From positions 19,729 through 83,728 of the forward strand of contig JAFGCO010000070.1 in NCBI GenBank assembly GCA_016932575.1: a DNA stretch of 64,000 bases, read 5' to 3'. This DNA comes from a bacterium. Its GTDB lineage: Bacteria; Zhuqueibacterota; QNDG01; JAFGCO01. A program made the position numbers and the translations under genes. How positions within the stretch are numbered: the stretch's first letter is position 1; every line of letters starts with the position of its first letter. Shown one piece after another: positions 7,694 to 17,118 of the stretch. Under the pieces are notes generated by a model that searched no databases, was not told the origin of the DNA, and saw only the letters and a program-made list of their open reading frames with translations.

Positions 7694-9757
7694 ATGCTTA
7701 GGAAAAAGGTGAACCGCATACTGATTGCAGGGATCATTCTGACAGGCTGGTTCTACTGGGATCTGTCTCAGGCCGGAAAAAAGGATTGGGGCCTTTATCG
7801 GTCTTATAAAATGCTTTCTGAGTTTGATACGGTTACATCGGCAACCACCAAGGTGGCGATTGTCCGATCCGATGATCCTGAACTTTCGAGACCGGTTTCA
7901 GTGGATTATGAATCAATTGATTATGAACAGATTGAAGCGATGGTTCGGCGCGCCATTGATCTGGCCGGCGGATTTGAATGGGTGATCAAACCGGGTGACA
8001 AGGTATTGCTGAAACCCAATATTGTCGATCCGGAGCCCTCGGGATGCGGGGAGATTACTGATGTTCGTGTGGTTAAAGCCCTGATTAAAATCGTCGATGA
8101 GATCAGTCCGGGCAAAATGGAAATTATCGTGGGAGAAGGATCCCCCCGCCCTATGGATTATGAAATGAAGTATCAATCCAAATTTTCAAGACCATGCTGG
8201 GAGACACTCTGGGATGTATCCGGGTATCAGGATTTATTAACCGATCCTTATCTTGAAGGAATCCAATTGCGTTTATCCAACCTCAATGGCTCTCCGGCAG
8301 AAAATCCGTGGCAGGATCTGGTTGAGGTTGAAGTGCCCGGAGGCGGCAGGGCCCGTCCTCAGGGCGGTAAGTATTATATTCATAAAGATGTACTGAATGC
8401 CGATGTGTTTATTACTGTGCCGGTGATGAAAATTCATGATCCCGGTATTACGGTGGCGCTGAAAAATCAAATTGGTCTGGCACCATCCACCATGTACGGA
8501 TTTTCGAAGACTGCAGGCGTGCCTCAGGACAATTACTGCCACAAACTCATCCATACCAGCGAGGCGCCCTATTACTGGACTGATAAGGAGATTGTGGATT
8601 TATGTCATCTGGCCCAGATCCGCTTTGCTGTCGTGGATGCCATCGCCTGTCTGGAGCAGCAGAAAACCGCGATATGGAGCGGTAGCACCATACGGAATCT
8701 TGTGCGTATGAATACCATTGTAGCCGGCGCGGATCCGGTCGCTGTGGACCATGTCTGCACCCGGCTTATGGGCATGAATCCGGATGATATCGAGCATATC
8801 ACTCTGGCTGAACGGGTAGGCCTGGGGACCAATAATCCGGAAAACATTCATGTTGTGGGTGCCGACATCGAATCCACCATGATAAAATTTATTAAAAATT
8901 CGGCGAGCACTGCGGAATTCGGACAAAGCAACCGGATCTGGCTCTTGAGTGAACCGTTTTCCATTGAAGGAATTGGGAATCCCATCCAGCATCCGTTTAT
9001 CTTAACCGAGGCAGACCTGTCGCCCGATGCGGGTAAAAACAACTGGAGCGATCCGGTGTATTTCATCAATGACCGGATCGATCTCAGGGATTATTATAAC
9101 AATCCCGGTCAGGTAGTGAGCTATGCGTTCAGTTATTTTCATGCACCTGCTGATCAGGAAGCCGAGCTCTGGATCGGATCTGATGAGGCACTGAAAATTT
9201 ACATCAACGGTGAAGTTGCCTATGAATATGAAGGCACCCGGACCATGACCAGCATGCAGTTTGTCAACGAGAAGGTCAAAATCCCTATTAAAGCCGGAAT
9301 CAACCGGCTGCTGGTGAAATCGCTTCAAAAATACGGACGATATGATTTTTGCCTGAATATCTGTGAGCCAGAGGCAGATATCCGGTTGGATGGAAACCGA
9401 GTATGGGGATTGAAGTTCGGAACCTCTGCTGAAGAACTAACATTCGTCAGTACACCTTTGGCCCACGGTCCTGTGGTTGAATCATTCCGCCTTCATCAGA
9501 ACTATCCGAATCCGTTTAACGGAAGTACAACGGTTTCGTTTGGGCTTTCTCATGCCGGGCAGCTTTCCCTGAAAATCCATGACATGCGCGGCAGGTCCGT
9601 CAATGTACTGGCAAACGGTACATTTTCATCTGGTGAACATACGTTGTTATGGGACGGTTGTGATGACGCGGGTTCGCCGGTTTCCAGCGGTGTCTATTTC
9701 AGCGTGCTGCAGGTTGAGGAGCGGACCGTGCAGAATAAAATGATTCTTTTAAAATAA
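7694..9757 (+). CDS. Secreted DUF362-domain protein with T9SS tail
   Basis: The ATG at 7694 is chosen over an upstream TTG (7670) because AGGAG (7684-7688) lies 5 bp before it and a signal peptide follows directly. Residues about 52-398 match DUF362, with VKPGDKVLLKPNI-type and GADPVAVDHV segments. Residues about 412-560 form a beta-rich module containing YINGEVAYEYEGT, like sugar-binding or PA14-like sandwiches. The last 92 residues are a T9SS tail (NYPNPFNGS). DUF362 proteins have no established activity and are often cytoplasmic or linked to iron-sulfur domains. An exported and surface-sorted version is unusual. No Fe-S ferredoxin motif is visible here. The position among pectinases suggests a role on the glycan or its esters, but this is inference. 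Confidence 0.75.
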   Translation: MLRKKVNRILIAGIILTGWFYWDLSQAGKKDWGLYRSYKMLSEFDTVTSATTKVAIVRSDDPELSRPVSVDYESIDYEQIEAMVRRAIDLAGGFEWVIKPGDKVLLKPNIVDPEPSGCGEITDVRVVKALIKIVDEISPGKMEIIVGEGSPRPMDYEMKYQSKFSRPCWETLWDVSGYQDLLTDPYLEGIQLRLSNLNGSPAENPWQDLVEVEVPGGGRARPQGGKYYIHKDVLNADVFITVPVMKIHDPGITVALKNQIGLAPSTMYGFSKTAGVPQDNYCHKLIHTSEAPYYWTDKEIVDLCHLAQIRFAVVDAIACLEQQKTAIWSGSTIRNLVRMNTIVAGADPVAVDHVCTRLMGMNPDDIEHITLAERVGLGTNNPENIHVVGADIESTMIKFIKNSASTAEFGQSNRIWLLSEPFSIEGIGNPIQHPFILTEADLSPDAGKNNWSDPVYFINDRIDLRDYYNNPGQVVSYAFSYFHAPADQEAELWIGSDEALKIYINGEVAYEYEGTRTMTSMQFVNEKVKIPIKAGINRLLVKSLQKYGRYDFCLNICEPEADIRLDGNRVWGLKFGTSAEELTFVSTPLAHGPVVESFRLHQNYPNPFNGSTTVSFGLSHAGQLSLKIHDMRGRSVNVLANGTFSSGEHTLLWDGCDDAGSPVSSGVYFSVLQVEERTVQNKMILLK

Positions 9758-9894
9758 TCCGGTGTTATATATTGATGTGTTTATTTTCTTTCATTAAAGT
9801 CGGATTCCCTGGTTATGAATCCTCTTCAAAATATCAATAAAACGTGAAAATCCGATATAGATCACACATGCGTTTTGGACGGAGGGAAATCTTT

Positions 9895-12774
9895 GTGAAA
9901 CCTTTCAGTGTAGCCATGTGCATACTGACGGCCGGCTTCAGGTTAATGCCCGCTCAGGTCACGCCGGCCTTTGTCCTGTATTCCCCTGAAGAAAAACCGG
10001 TTATCACCATAGACAGCTCTGAAGCAGCGCTGATCGGAATATCCGCGCGGCTGCTGGCAAAAGACATAGAATGTGTCACCGGTTTTCTGCCTGATGTTCA
10101 ATCCACGCAATCTGAACCGGCCGCAACAGGGCCCGTGATTATTATTGGCACCCTGAAGAGCAAAGCCATTCGGGGAATGACAGAGAATCAGAGGGCCATG
10201 CTTTGTAATCAATGGGAAGTGTATGGTTTTTTCTTTCTGCAAAATCTGTCCGGCCGCTATAATACACTGATTATTTGCGGAAGCGATGCCAGAGGCGCGG
10301 CATATGGTGTATTTAGCCTCTGCGAAAAGATCGGCGTGTCTCCGTGGATGTGGTGGGCGGACGTGCAACCCGAATCCCGGGATACATTGGCCTTGCCGGC
10401 CAGAAATTTTACTTCAAGACGGCCTTCCGTGAAATACCGGGGTATTTTTCTCAACGATGAAGACTGGGGATTGCAGCCCTGGGCTGCGAGGACATTTGAA
10501 CCGGAGACAGGAGATATCGGTCCAAAAACCTATGCTAAAATTTTTGAACTTTTGTTGCGGTTAAAAGCCAATTTTATCTGGCCGGCGATGCATTCATGTA
10601 CACGGGCATTTTCCCATTATCCTGAAAACTGGGAAATGGCAAAGGAGTATCAGATCGTTATTGGCAGCAGCCATGCGGAACCCATGTTGAGAAACAATGT
10701 GGATGAGTGGAATTCAAAAGGACACGGGGAATTTAATTATCAAACCAATCATGAGGGGGTATATAGTTACTGGGAAGACCGTGTCAGGGAGTGCAGGGAC
10801 CAGGAGGCGGTGTATACGGTGGGTATGCGCGGAATTCATGACAGCGGCATGGAGGGATTTGATCATGTGGATTCAAGGGTTGAAGCATTGCATCAAATCA
10901 TTATGGATCAAAGACGCATCCTGTCCGAGAATATCGATCCGGATATAACGGCCATTCCCCAGGCATTTACCCCCTATAAAGAAGTGCTGGACATTTATGA
11001 TCACGGCCTTGAAGTTCCAGAAGACATCACCATTGTCTGGACGGATGATAACTACGGCTATATCCGCCGTCTGAACCGGCCTGAAGAAATGCAGCGGCCC
11101 GGAGGATCAGGTGTTTACTATCATCTTTCCTACTGGGGCAGACCCCATGATTATCTCTGGCTGAGCAGCACACATCCGGTTTTAGTCTGGGAGGAAATGT
11201 ATAAAGCCTTTCTGTTTAACGCCAGAAAAATATGGGTTGCCAATGTGGGTGATATCAAACCTGCAGAATACAATATACAGCTGTTTCTGGATATGGCGTA
11301 TGATATAAAGGCGTTTACCCATCCCCGGGATATATGGGATCATCATAAAAAATGGGCAGAGACCATAGCTCCCGGATGGGGCGATGAAATCACGAAGATT
11401 TTTCATGACTACTATCATCTCTGTTTTGAGAGAAGACCGGAATTTATGGGATGGAATCAGGTGGAGTATAAAACCGTCATCTCTCGATCAGAGTATGAAC
11501 ATTGGTTTTATGGTGATGAAGCACAAAAGAGACTGGATGCTTTTCAGTCCCTGCTAATTCGTGTGAATTTAATGAAACGTCGGATTCCACAGGAAAGGCG
11601 GGATGCCTTTTTTGAACTGGTCGAATATCCGGTGAAATGTGCTGCCTGGATGAACATCAAATTTCTGTGTCTTGAAAAAGCCTATCTTTATGCCAGGCAG
11701 GGCCGAGCTTCAGCCAGTGAGATGGCAGTCAAAGCCAGGGCCGCCTATGACAGTATCTTTTATTATACCCATTATTATAATCATGATTTGGCAAAGGGGA
11801 AGTGGAAAGGTATGATGTCGATGCAACCGAGAAATCTGCCGGTTTTTGAAATGCCGTTGCTGCCCTCCTGGGAAATACCCGATAAAAAAGATTTTGCTAT
11901 CTGCCATGAGGGATTTACCAATGAGGCTTACCTGAATAATAAGGACTGGCCGCTTCCTGATTTTACTTACGGGCTGAATGACAGTGCCTTTATCGATGTC
12001 TATCTCAAGGGAAAACGTACTGTCGAATGGACCGCTGCTGTTTCAAAGCCATGGATCCGGCTTTCCATGCGGAACGGGAAACTTGAGAATACAATGGGGC
12101 GACGTGAAGTGCGTCTTTGGGTCACAATTGACTGGAAGCATGTGCCGGATACTCCAATCAATCAGGGTGTGGTCACGATTTCGGAGTATAATAAAATTTA
12201 TCATGTATTGGTATCTGCTCACCGTATTCCGGAATATGGGATTCCATTGAAAATGCAATATTATGAGTTAAACGATGTGGTTTCCATATGGGCTGAGCAT
12301 TGTCAGCGTCTGAGTCCCGAGGGCTGGTTGATTCTCCCGGGATTGGGTTACACCGGAAATGTACTGGCTGTGGACAATCAAATGATTGATGAGGCGCAGA
12401 AATTAATTGCTCCTTTGGTTGCTGAATACGATTTTTTTTCAAAAAACAGCGGAAAATGCTGTGTTCGGATCCATTGTCTCCCTGTTCACCCGCTGAATTC
12501 CATTCATGAGCTGAGACTGTCTGTCCGAATAGATACTCTTGATAAAACCATGCTTAATTATAAAACCATTGGGCGCAGTGAACAATGGAAAAAAAATGTG
12601 TTGAGCAACGATTATCCGTTAACGGCCGATTTTATTTTGCCGGCATCCGGACATCACACCCTCAGGATTCGGGCCCTGGATCCCTGTATTTTAATTGACA
12701 GGATTGAAATTGATTTCGGAAAAGTAAAAAAAAGCTACCTCGCAATTCCGGAAACAGGTTATGGTCTTCAATAA
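9895..12774 (+). CDS. GH115 family alpha-glucuronidase-like enzyme
   Basis: The frame opens at a GTG at 9844, but the GTG at 9895 has GGAGGG 8 bp upstream (9881-9886) and starts directly with a signal peptide ending in LMPAQ, so 9895 is preferred (959 residues). The N-terminal beta/alpha domain (about 25-165), the motif SPWMWWADV, and the catalytic-domain block KYRGIFLNDEDWG followed by LKANFIWPAMH are diagnostic of GH115. These enzymes release alpha-1,2-linked (4-O-methyl-)glucuronic acid from xylan and from some plant-gum or arabinogalactan chains. The length fits the family. There is no sorting tail, so the protein is probably periplasmic. In this pectin setting the natural target could be glucuronic acid on arabinogalactan or RG-II rather than xylan. 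Confidence 0.88.
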   Translation: MKPFSVAMCILTAGFRLMPAQVTPAFVLYSPEEKPVITIDSSEAALIGISARLLAKDIECVTGFLPDVQSTQSEPAATGPVIIIGTLKSKAIRGMTENQRAMLCNQWEVYGFFFLQNLSGRYNTLIICGSDARGAAYGVFSLCEKIGVSPWMWWADVQPESRDTLALPARNFTSRRPSVKYRGIFLNDEDWGLQPWAARTFEPETGDIGPKTYAKIFELLLRLKANFIWPAMHSCTRAFSHYPENWEMAKEYQIVIGSSHAEPMLRNNVDEWNSKGHGEFNYQTNHEGVYSYWEDRVRECRDQEAVYTVGMRGIHDSGMEGFDHVDSRVEALHQIIMDQRRILSENIDPDITAIPQAFTPYKEVLDIYDHGLEVPEDITIVWTDDNYGYIRRLNRPEEMQRPGGSGVYYHLSYWGRPHDYLWLSSTHPVLVWEEMYKAFLFNARKIWVANVGDIKPAEYNIQLFLDMAYDIKAFTHPRDIWDHHKKWAETIAPGWGDEITKIFHDYYHLCFERRPEFMGWNQVEYKTVISRSEYEHWFYGDEAQKRLDAFQSLLIRVNLMKRRIPQERRDAFFELVEYPVKCAAWMNIKFLCLEKAYLYARQGRASASEMAVKARAAYDSIFYYTHYYNHDLAKGKWKGMMSMQPRNLPVFEMPLLPSWEIPDKKDFAICHEGFTNEAYLNNKDWPLPDFTYGLNDSAFIDVYLKGKRTVEWTAAVSKPWIRLSMRNGKLENTMGRREVRLWVTIDWKHVPDTPINQGVVTISEYNKIYHVLVSAHRIPEYGIPLKMQYYELNDVVSIWAEHCQRLSPEGWLILPGLGYTGNVLAVDNQMIDEAQKLIAPLVAEYDFFSKNSGKCCVRIHCLPVHPLNSIHELRLSVRIDTLDKTMLNYKTIGRSEQWKKNVLSNDYPLTADFILPASGHHTLRIRALDPCILIDRIEIDFGKVKKSYLAIPETGYGLQ

Positions 12775-12885
12775 AGCATGGTAAAAAAGTATAAATAATG
12801 TTGCAGATTATCCATTGATTTAGTATTAAATAGGTTTTGATTTTTATCAAAGTATCCTGTTCATTTGATTCATGAGGGGATTATT

Positions 12886-14865
12886 ATGAATAAATTGAAA
12901 TGCGAACGCGGATGCGTGGTGTATCCGGGGATTTTATTATTACTTATTTTATCATGCCGTCCCGAGGAAGCCATCGATCCAGAGGCTGACTATCCGATTC
13001 AGCCTGTCTCATTTACACAGGTACAATTAACAGATCATTTCTGGCAGAAGCGTATTAAAACCAATCGTGAAATTACCATTCCCTTTGGATTCAATAAGTG
13101 TGAAGAAGAAGGACGAATCCGGAACTTTGCCAAAGCCGCCGGTCTCATGGAGGGAGATTATGAAGGTAAAATGCCTTTTGATGATACAGATGTTTATAAA
13201 ATTATAGAAGGCGCATCCTATGCTTTAAATACCCATCCGGATCAGGAGCTGGAAGCTTATATTGATTCTATTATTGAAAAAATTGCCGCTGCTCAGGAGG
13301 ATGACGGTTATTTGTGCACCTGGAAGATCCTGAATCCGGATGCCGCGCCAGCACCCTGGGTTAATCCCGGACCCCGGTGGCATCATCTGGGTGCCAGCCA
13401 TGAACTTTATAATGCCGGGCATTTATATGAAGCGGCCTATGCTCATGTACAGGCTACCGGAAAACATTCCCTGCTGGATGTCACATTGAAAAACGCGAAT
13501 TTGATTGCACAGACATTCGGACCCGGTAAAATTATGATTCCTCCGGGCCATCAGATTATTGAGACTGGTCTTGTGAAACTCTACCGGATGACCGCGGACC
13601 GGACCTACCTTGATCTGGCCAGATTTTTTCTGGATCAGCGGGGAAATGCCGCCGGCCACACACTCTATGGCCCTTACAGCCAGGATCATCTGCCGGTCAC
13701 AGAGCAAAAAGAAGCGGTAGGACACGCGGTCAGGGCGGTCTATATGTATGCGGGCATGGCTGATATCGCGGCAATGATGCAGGACTCGGCTTATCTTAAA
13801 GCCGTAGACCGTTTATGGGAAAACGTGGTCAATAAAAAACTTTATATTACAGGCGGAATCGGCGCCAGACATAAGGGTGAATCCTTTGGCAGCAATTACG
13901 AACTGCCGAATTTGACATCATACAATGAAACCTGTGCTGCCATCGGAAATATTTACTGGAACCACCGGATGTTTTTATTACACGGCGATGCGAAGTATAT
14001 CGACGTTCTGGAGCGGACCCTTTATAATGGCATGATTTCCGGCGTCAGCATGAGCGGCGATCTGTTTTTTTATCCCAACTGTCTGGAATCTGACGGAAAA
14101 TATCTCTTCAATCACGGTCGGGCCACCCGGCAGCCCTGGTTTGACTGCTCCTGCTGTCCCACCAATGTGACGCGGTTTATACCGTCGGTTCCCGGATATT
14201 TATATGCACACTGCGGTGACACCTTATATGTGAATTTATTTGTATCCAGTAATGCGCACATTGAAATGGATGCAGCAAGCCTGGACATGACACAGAAGAC
14301 CCAATATCCGTGGGATGGAAAAGTCATATTGACAGTGACTCCCCGGAAACAGAAGAAATTTACAGTCAAAATCCGGATTCCCGGATGGGCGGCCGGCCGG
14401 CCGCTTCCCGGAGACCTTTATCATTATGCGAATGTGTCAAGCGAAACCACCAGTTTAAAGGTGAATGGCGAGCCGATTCCAATTCTCATCAACAGAGGAT
14501 TCGCGGCAGTCGAACGGGAATGGAAAAAGGGAGATGTGATTGAGCTTGAATTCCCCATGCCGGTTCGGCGTGTGATTGCTCATGAAAAGGTGAAAACCAA
14601 TCGAAATAAAGTGGCACTGGTCAGAGGTCCCCTTGTCTATTGCGCCGAATGGCCGGATCATGAAGGCCATGTGCTTAACTTGGCGATTCCTGATTCATCC
14701 GTGCTTCAGGTGGAACATCGGCCCGATTTTTTGGGGGGAATCGATGTCATTCGTGGCCGGATTGACGATCGGTTCGGTAAAGAGACAACATTGTCGGCCA
14801 TTCCCTATTATGCCTGGTCTCATCGGGGGCCGGGGGAGATGGAGGTCTGGATAAACAGACAATAA
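12886..14865 (+). CDS. GH127 beta-L-arabinofuranosidase-like lipoprotein
   Basis: The ATG at 12886 is used because GAGGGG precedes it; the TTG at 12865 is only an in-frame extension. The N-terminus is a lipoprotein signal ending LLILSC. The rest is a DUF1680/GH127 (alpha/alpha)6 barrel plus beta domains. Residues matching the family zinc site and cysteine nucleophile are present: E348 and C350 in YNETC, and C423-C424 in DCSCCPTN. GH127 enzymes hydrolyse beta-L-arabinofuranosides such as terminal residues of plant glycoproteins and RG-II side chains. Lipid anchoring and the lack of a T9SS tail point to the periplasmic face of a membrane. It lies between GH115 and GH51, forming an arabinose/uronic-acid trimming set. 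Confidence 0.88.
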   Translation: MNKLKCERGCVVYPGILLLLILSCRPEEAIDPEADYPIQPVSFTQVQLTDHFWQKRIKTNREITIPFGFNKCEEEGRIRNFAKAAGLMEGDYEGKMPFDDTDVYKIIEGASYALNTHPDQELEAYIDSIIEKIAAAQEDDGYLCTWKILNPDAAPAPWVNPGPRWHHLGASHELYNAGHLYEAAYAHVQATGKHSLLDVTLKNANLIAQTFGPGKIMIPPGHQIIETGLVKLYRMTADRTYLDLARFFLDQRGNAAGHTLYGPYSQDHLPVTEQKEAVGHAVRAVYMYAGMADIAAMMQDSAYLKAVDRLWENVVNKKLYITGGIGARHKGESFGSNYELPNLTSYNETCAAIGNIYWNHRMFLLHGDAKYIDVLERTLYNGMISGVSMSGDLFFYPNCLESDGKYLFNHGRATRQPWFDCSCCPTNVTRFIPSVPGYLYAHCGDTLYVNLFVSSNAHIEMDAASLDMTQKTQYPWDGKVILTVTPRKQKKFTVKIRIPGWAAGRPLPGDLYHYANVSSETTSLKVNGEPIPILINRGFAAVEREWKKGDVIELEFPMPVRRVIAHEKVKTNRNKVALVRGPLVYCAEWPDHEGHVLNLAIPDSSVLQVEHRPDFLGGIDVIRGRIDDRFGKETTLSAIPYYAWSHRGPGEMEVWINRQ

Positions 14866-14946
14866 AAATCGAATGCTCAGCAGAAGTTATGCGCACCGAA
14901 TGAAACGGGAGGATATCGTACTTCAATCACGAAAGGCAGGAATCAA

Positions 14947-16953
14947 ATGAATGTTTTTAAAATACGCATATTAGTGTCAATCATTGTGTTAATCGTGATC
15001 ATGATGTCGGTTGCGGGTTTTTCCGCACCTGCAATCGAAGTGGATGTCGGCCGGATTGTATCGGATATCAGTCCAACCATGACCGGTATTTTTATTGAAG
15101 ACATTAATTTCGGTGCCGATGGCGGTTTGTATGCTGAACTGGTGAAAAACCGGTCTTTTGAATTTGACTGGCCCTTGATGGGCTGGCAGCTGGTTAAAAA
15201 AGAAGGAGCGGATGGCCGGATTTTAGTATTAAGAGACAACAATCGGTCCCGGAATCCCCGGTATATCAGGCTGCTGATTCATCAAGCTGGAGAGGGATTT
15301 TTGTTGAAGAACAGCGGATTCCGCGGCATGGGTATCAAGCGGGGCATCGAATACCGGTTCCGTGTGGACACACGTCTTGTTCAGGGAGATTTTACCAGGC
15401 TTCGTATTGAGATCGTGGACACCCAGGGCAAGGTGCTTGCAAAAGGTCAGGTCAACGGAATATCGTCGGACTGGAAGACCCTGAAATGCAGGATGAAAGC
15501 CAGGGAGCAGACCGCCAGAGGCAGCCTGAATATCTGGATTGAAGGATCCGGTCAGCTGGAGATGGATAATGTATCTCTGTTTCCGGGCGATACGTGGAAA
15601 GGGCGCGAGAATGGTTTGCGGGCCGATCTGGTGCAACTGCTCGTGGATATGAAACCGGGGTTTTTCCGGTTTCCGGGTGGATGCATTGTTGAGGGATATA
15701 ACCTGTCGCAGCGATATCAGTGGAAGCATACGATCGGCGATCCGATGGAACGGATCTGGAATATTAACCGATGGAATTTTGAATTTAAGCATCGTCTCAC
15801 TCCCGATTATTTTCAATCCTACGGGCTGGGATTTTACGAATACTTTCTGCTTGCCGAAGATATGGGCGCAGAACCCATGCCGATTATTAATTGCGGAATG
15901 GCCTGTCAGTTTAATACAGCAGAACTGATGCCGATGGATCAGATCGGTCCATTGGTTCAGGATGCATTGGATCTGATTGAATTCGCCAACGGATCCGCTG
16001 ATTCAGAATGGGGTAAAATACGGTCTGATATGGGACATCCCGATCCATTTGACATGAAGATGATCGGCATCGGAAACGAACAGTGGGGTCCTCAGTATAT
16101 TGAACGTTATCAGATTTTTGCAAAGGCCATCAAAGACAAATATCCGGATATGGCCCTTATCGCGGCCACGGGTTCAGATGGTTCGATCTTTCCCGACGGA
16201 CATCGGGAGATCGACTATCTGTGGTCCAAATGGCGGGAACTCAAACCGGAAATCGTGGATGAACATTTTTACCGGAAACCCGAATGGTTTCTTGAAAATA
16301 CAGACTGGTATGACACGTATCAGCGTGAGGGGCCCGGACTTTTTGTTGGCGAGTATGCGGCACAAAGCGCTGGTGTGGCGAGTCCGGACAATCGCAACAC
16401 CTGGAAATGCGCGTTGTATGAAGCGGCTTTCATGATCGGTATGGAACGGAACGCGGACTTGGTGAGAATGAGCTGCTATGCGCCTTTGTTTGGCCATGAG
16501 GACGCCTGGCAATGGCGCCCGGATCTGATCTGGTTTGATAATCTGAATGCATATGGCTCGGCCAATTATTATGTACAGAAACTTTTTTCTATTCATACTG
16601 GAACCCATCTTGTTTTAACCACGGTTAAAGATGTGCCCGTTTTGGATACAACCAAAACAGCGCTGCATGCGAGCGCTACTCTGGATCAAACCTCAGATGA
16701 AGTCATCATTAAAGTCGTTAATGCAGCTGACATGCCTGTTGATGTTTTCCTTGATTTAAAGGGTATTGAGGAAATTGCCGGGGAGAGCTGTGTGATTCTT
16801 CTCAGTTCAAAATCGCTTGAAGATGAAAACTCTCTGCAGGTTCCCCAAAAGATCGTTCCGGCAGAATCATTCCTGAATATAAGCGGTACTCAGTTCATCT
16901 ATCAATTTGAGCCCTATTCTTTGACAATTATTCGGGTGCCCGTGAAAAAGTAG
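14947..16953 (+). CDS. GH51 alpha-L-arabinofuranosidase
   Basis: Exported enzyme that removes terminal alpha-L-arabinofuranose from arabinan or arabinogalactan. The order is: signal peptide (1-27), N-terminal strand with FIEDINFGADGGLYAELV, an inserted carbohydrate-binding-like sandwich (about 80-215), the TIM barrel (about 230-510), and a C-terminal beta domain. The catalytic acid E378 lies in IGNEQWG, and the nucleophile E469 in VGEYAA; both are in the expected places. AGGAA precedes the ATG. There is no sorting tail, so a periplasmic site is likely. With GH127 upstream and the GH43s it would complete debranching of arabinan. Confidence in the family is high; linkage preference is inferred. 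Confidence 0.9.
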   Translation: MNVFKIRILVSIIVLIVIMMSVAGFSAPAIEVDVGRIVSDISPTMTGIFIEDINFGADGGLYAELVKNRSFEFDWPLMGWQLVKKEGADGRILVLRDNNRSRNPRYIRLLIHQAGEGFLLKNSGFRGMGIKRGIEYRFRVDTRLVQGDFTRLRIEIVDTQGKVLAKGQVNGISSDWKTLKCRMKAREQTARGSLNIWIEGSGQLEMDNVSLFPGDTWKGRENGLRADLVQLLVDMKPGFFRFPGGCIVEGYNLSQRYQWKHTIGDPMERIWNINRWNFEFKHRLTPDYFQSYGLGFYEYFLLAEDMGAEPMPIINCGMACQFNTAELMPMDQIGPLVQDALDLIEFANGSADSEWGKIRSDMGHPDPFDMKMIGIGNEQWGPQYIERYQIFAKAIKDKYPDMALIAATGSDGSIFPDGHREIDYLWSKWRELKPEIVDEHFYRKPEWFLENTDWYDTYQREGPGLFVGEYAAQSAGVASPDNRNTWKCALYEAAFMIGMERNADLVRMSCYAPLFGHEDAWQWRPDLIWFDNLNAYGSANYYVQKLFSIHTGTHLVLTTVKDVPVLDTTKTALHASATLDQTSDEVIIKVVNAADMPVDVFLDLKGIEEIAGESCVILLSSKSLEDENSLQVPQKIVPAESFLNISGTQFIYQFEPYSLTIIRVPVKK

Positions 16954-17118
16954 AATATGCCTAACTGCGGCAAGGATTTGAGGAACATCAATTTAAATCA
17001 GAAAATGAAAGAAGAATTCATGTATTGAAGAGATCATTCGGCAGAATAAGCATCATTATCGATACTTGTTGCGCATAAGACATGTCGCTGCATAATCATT
17101 CAGTTTAAGGATTCGAAC

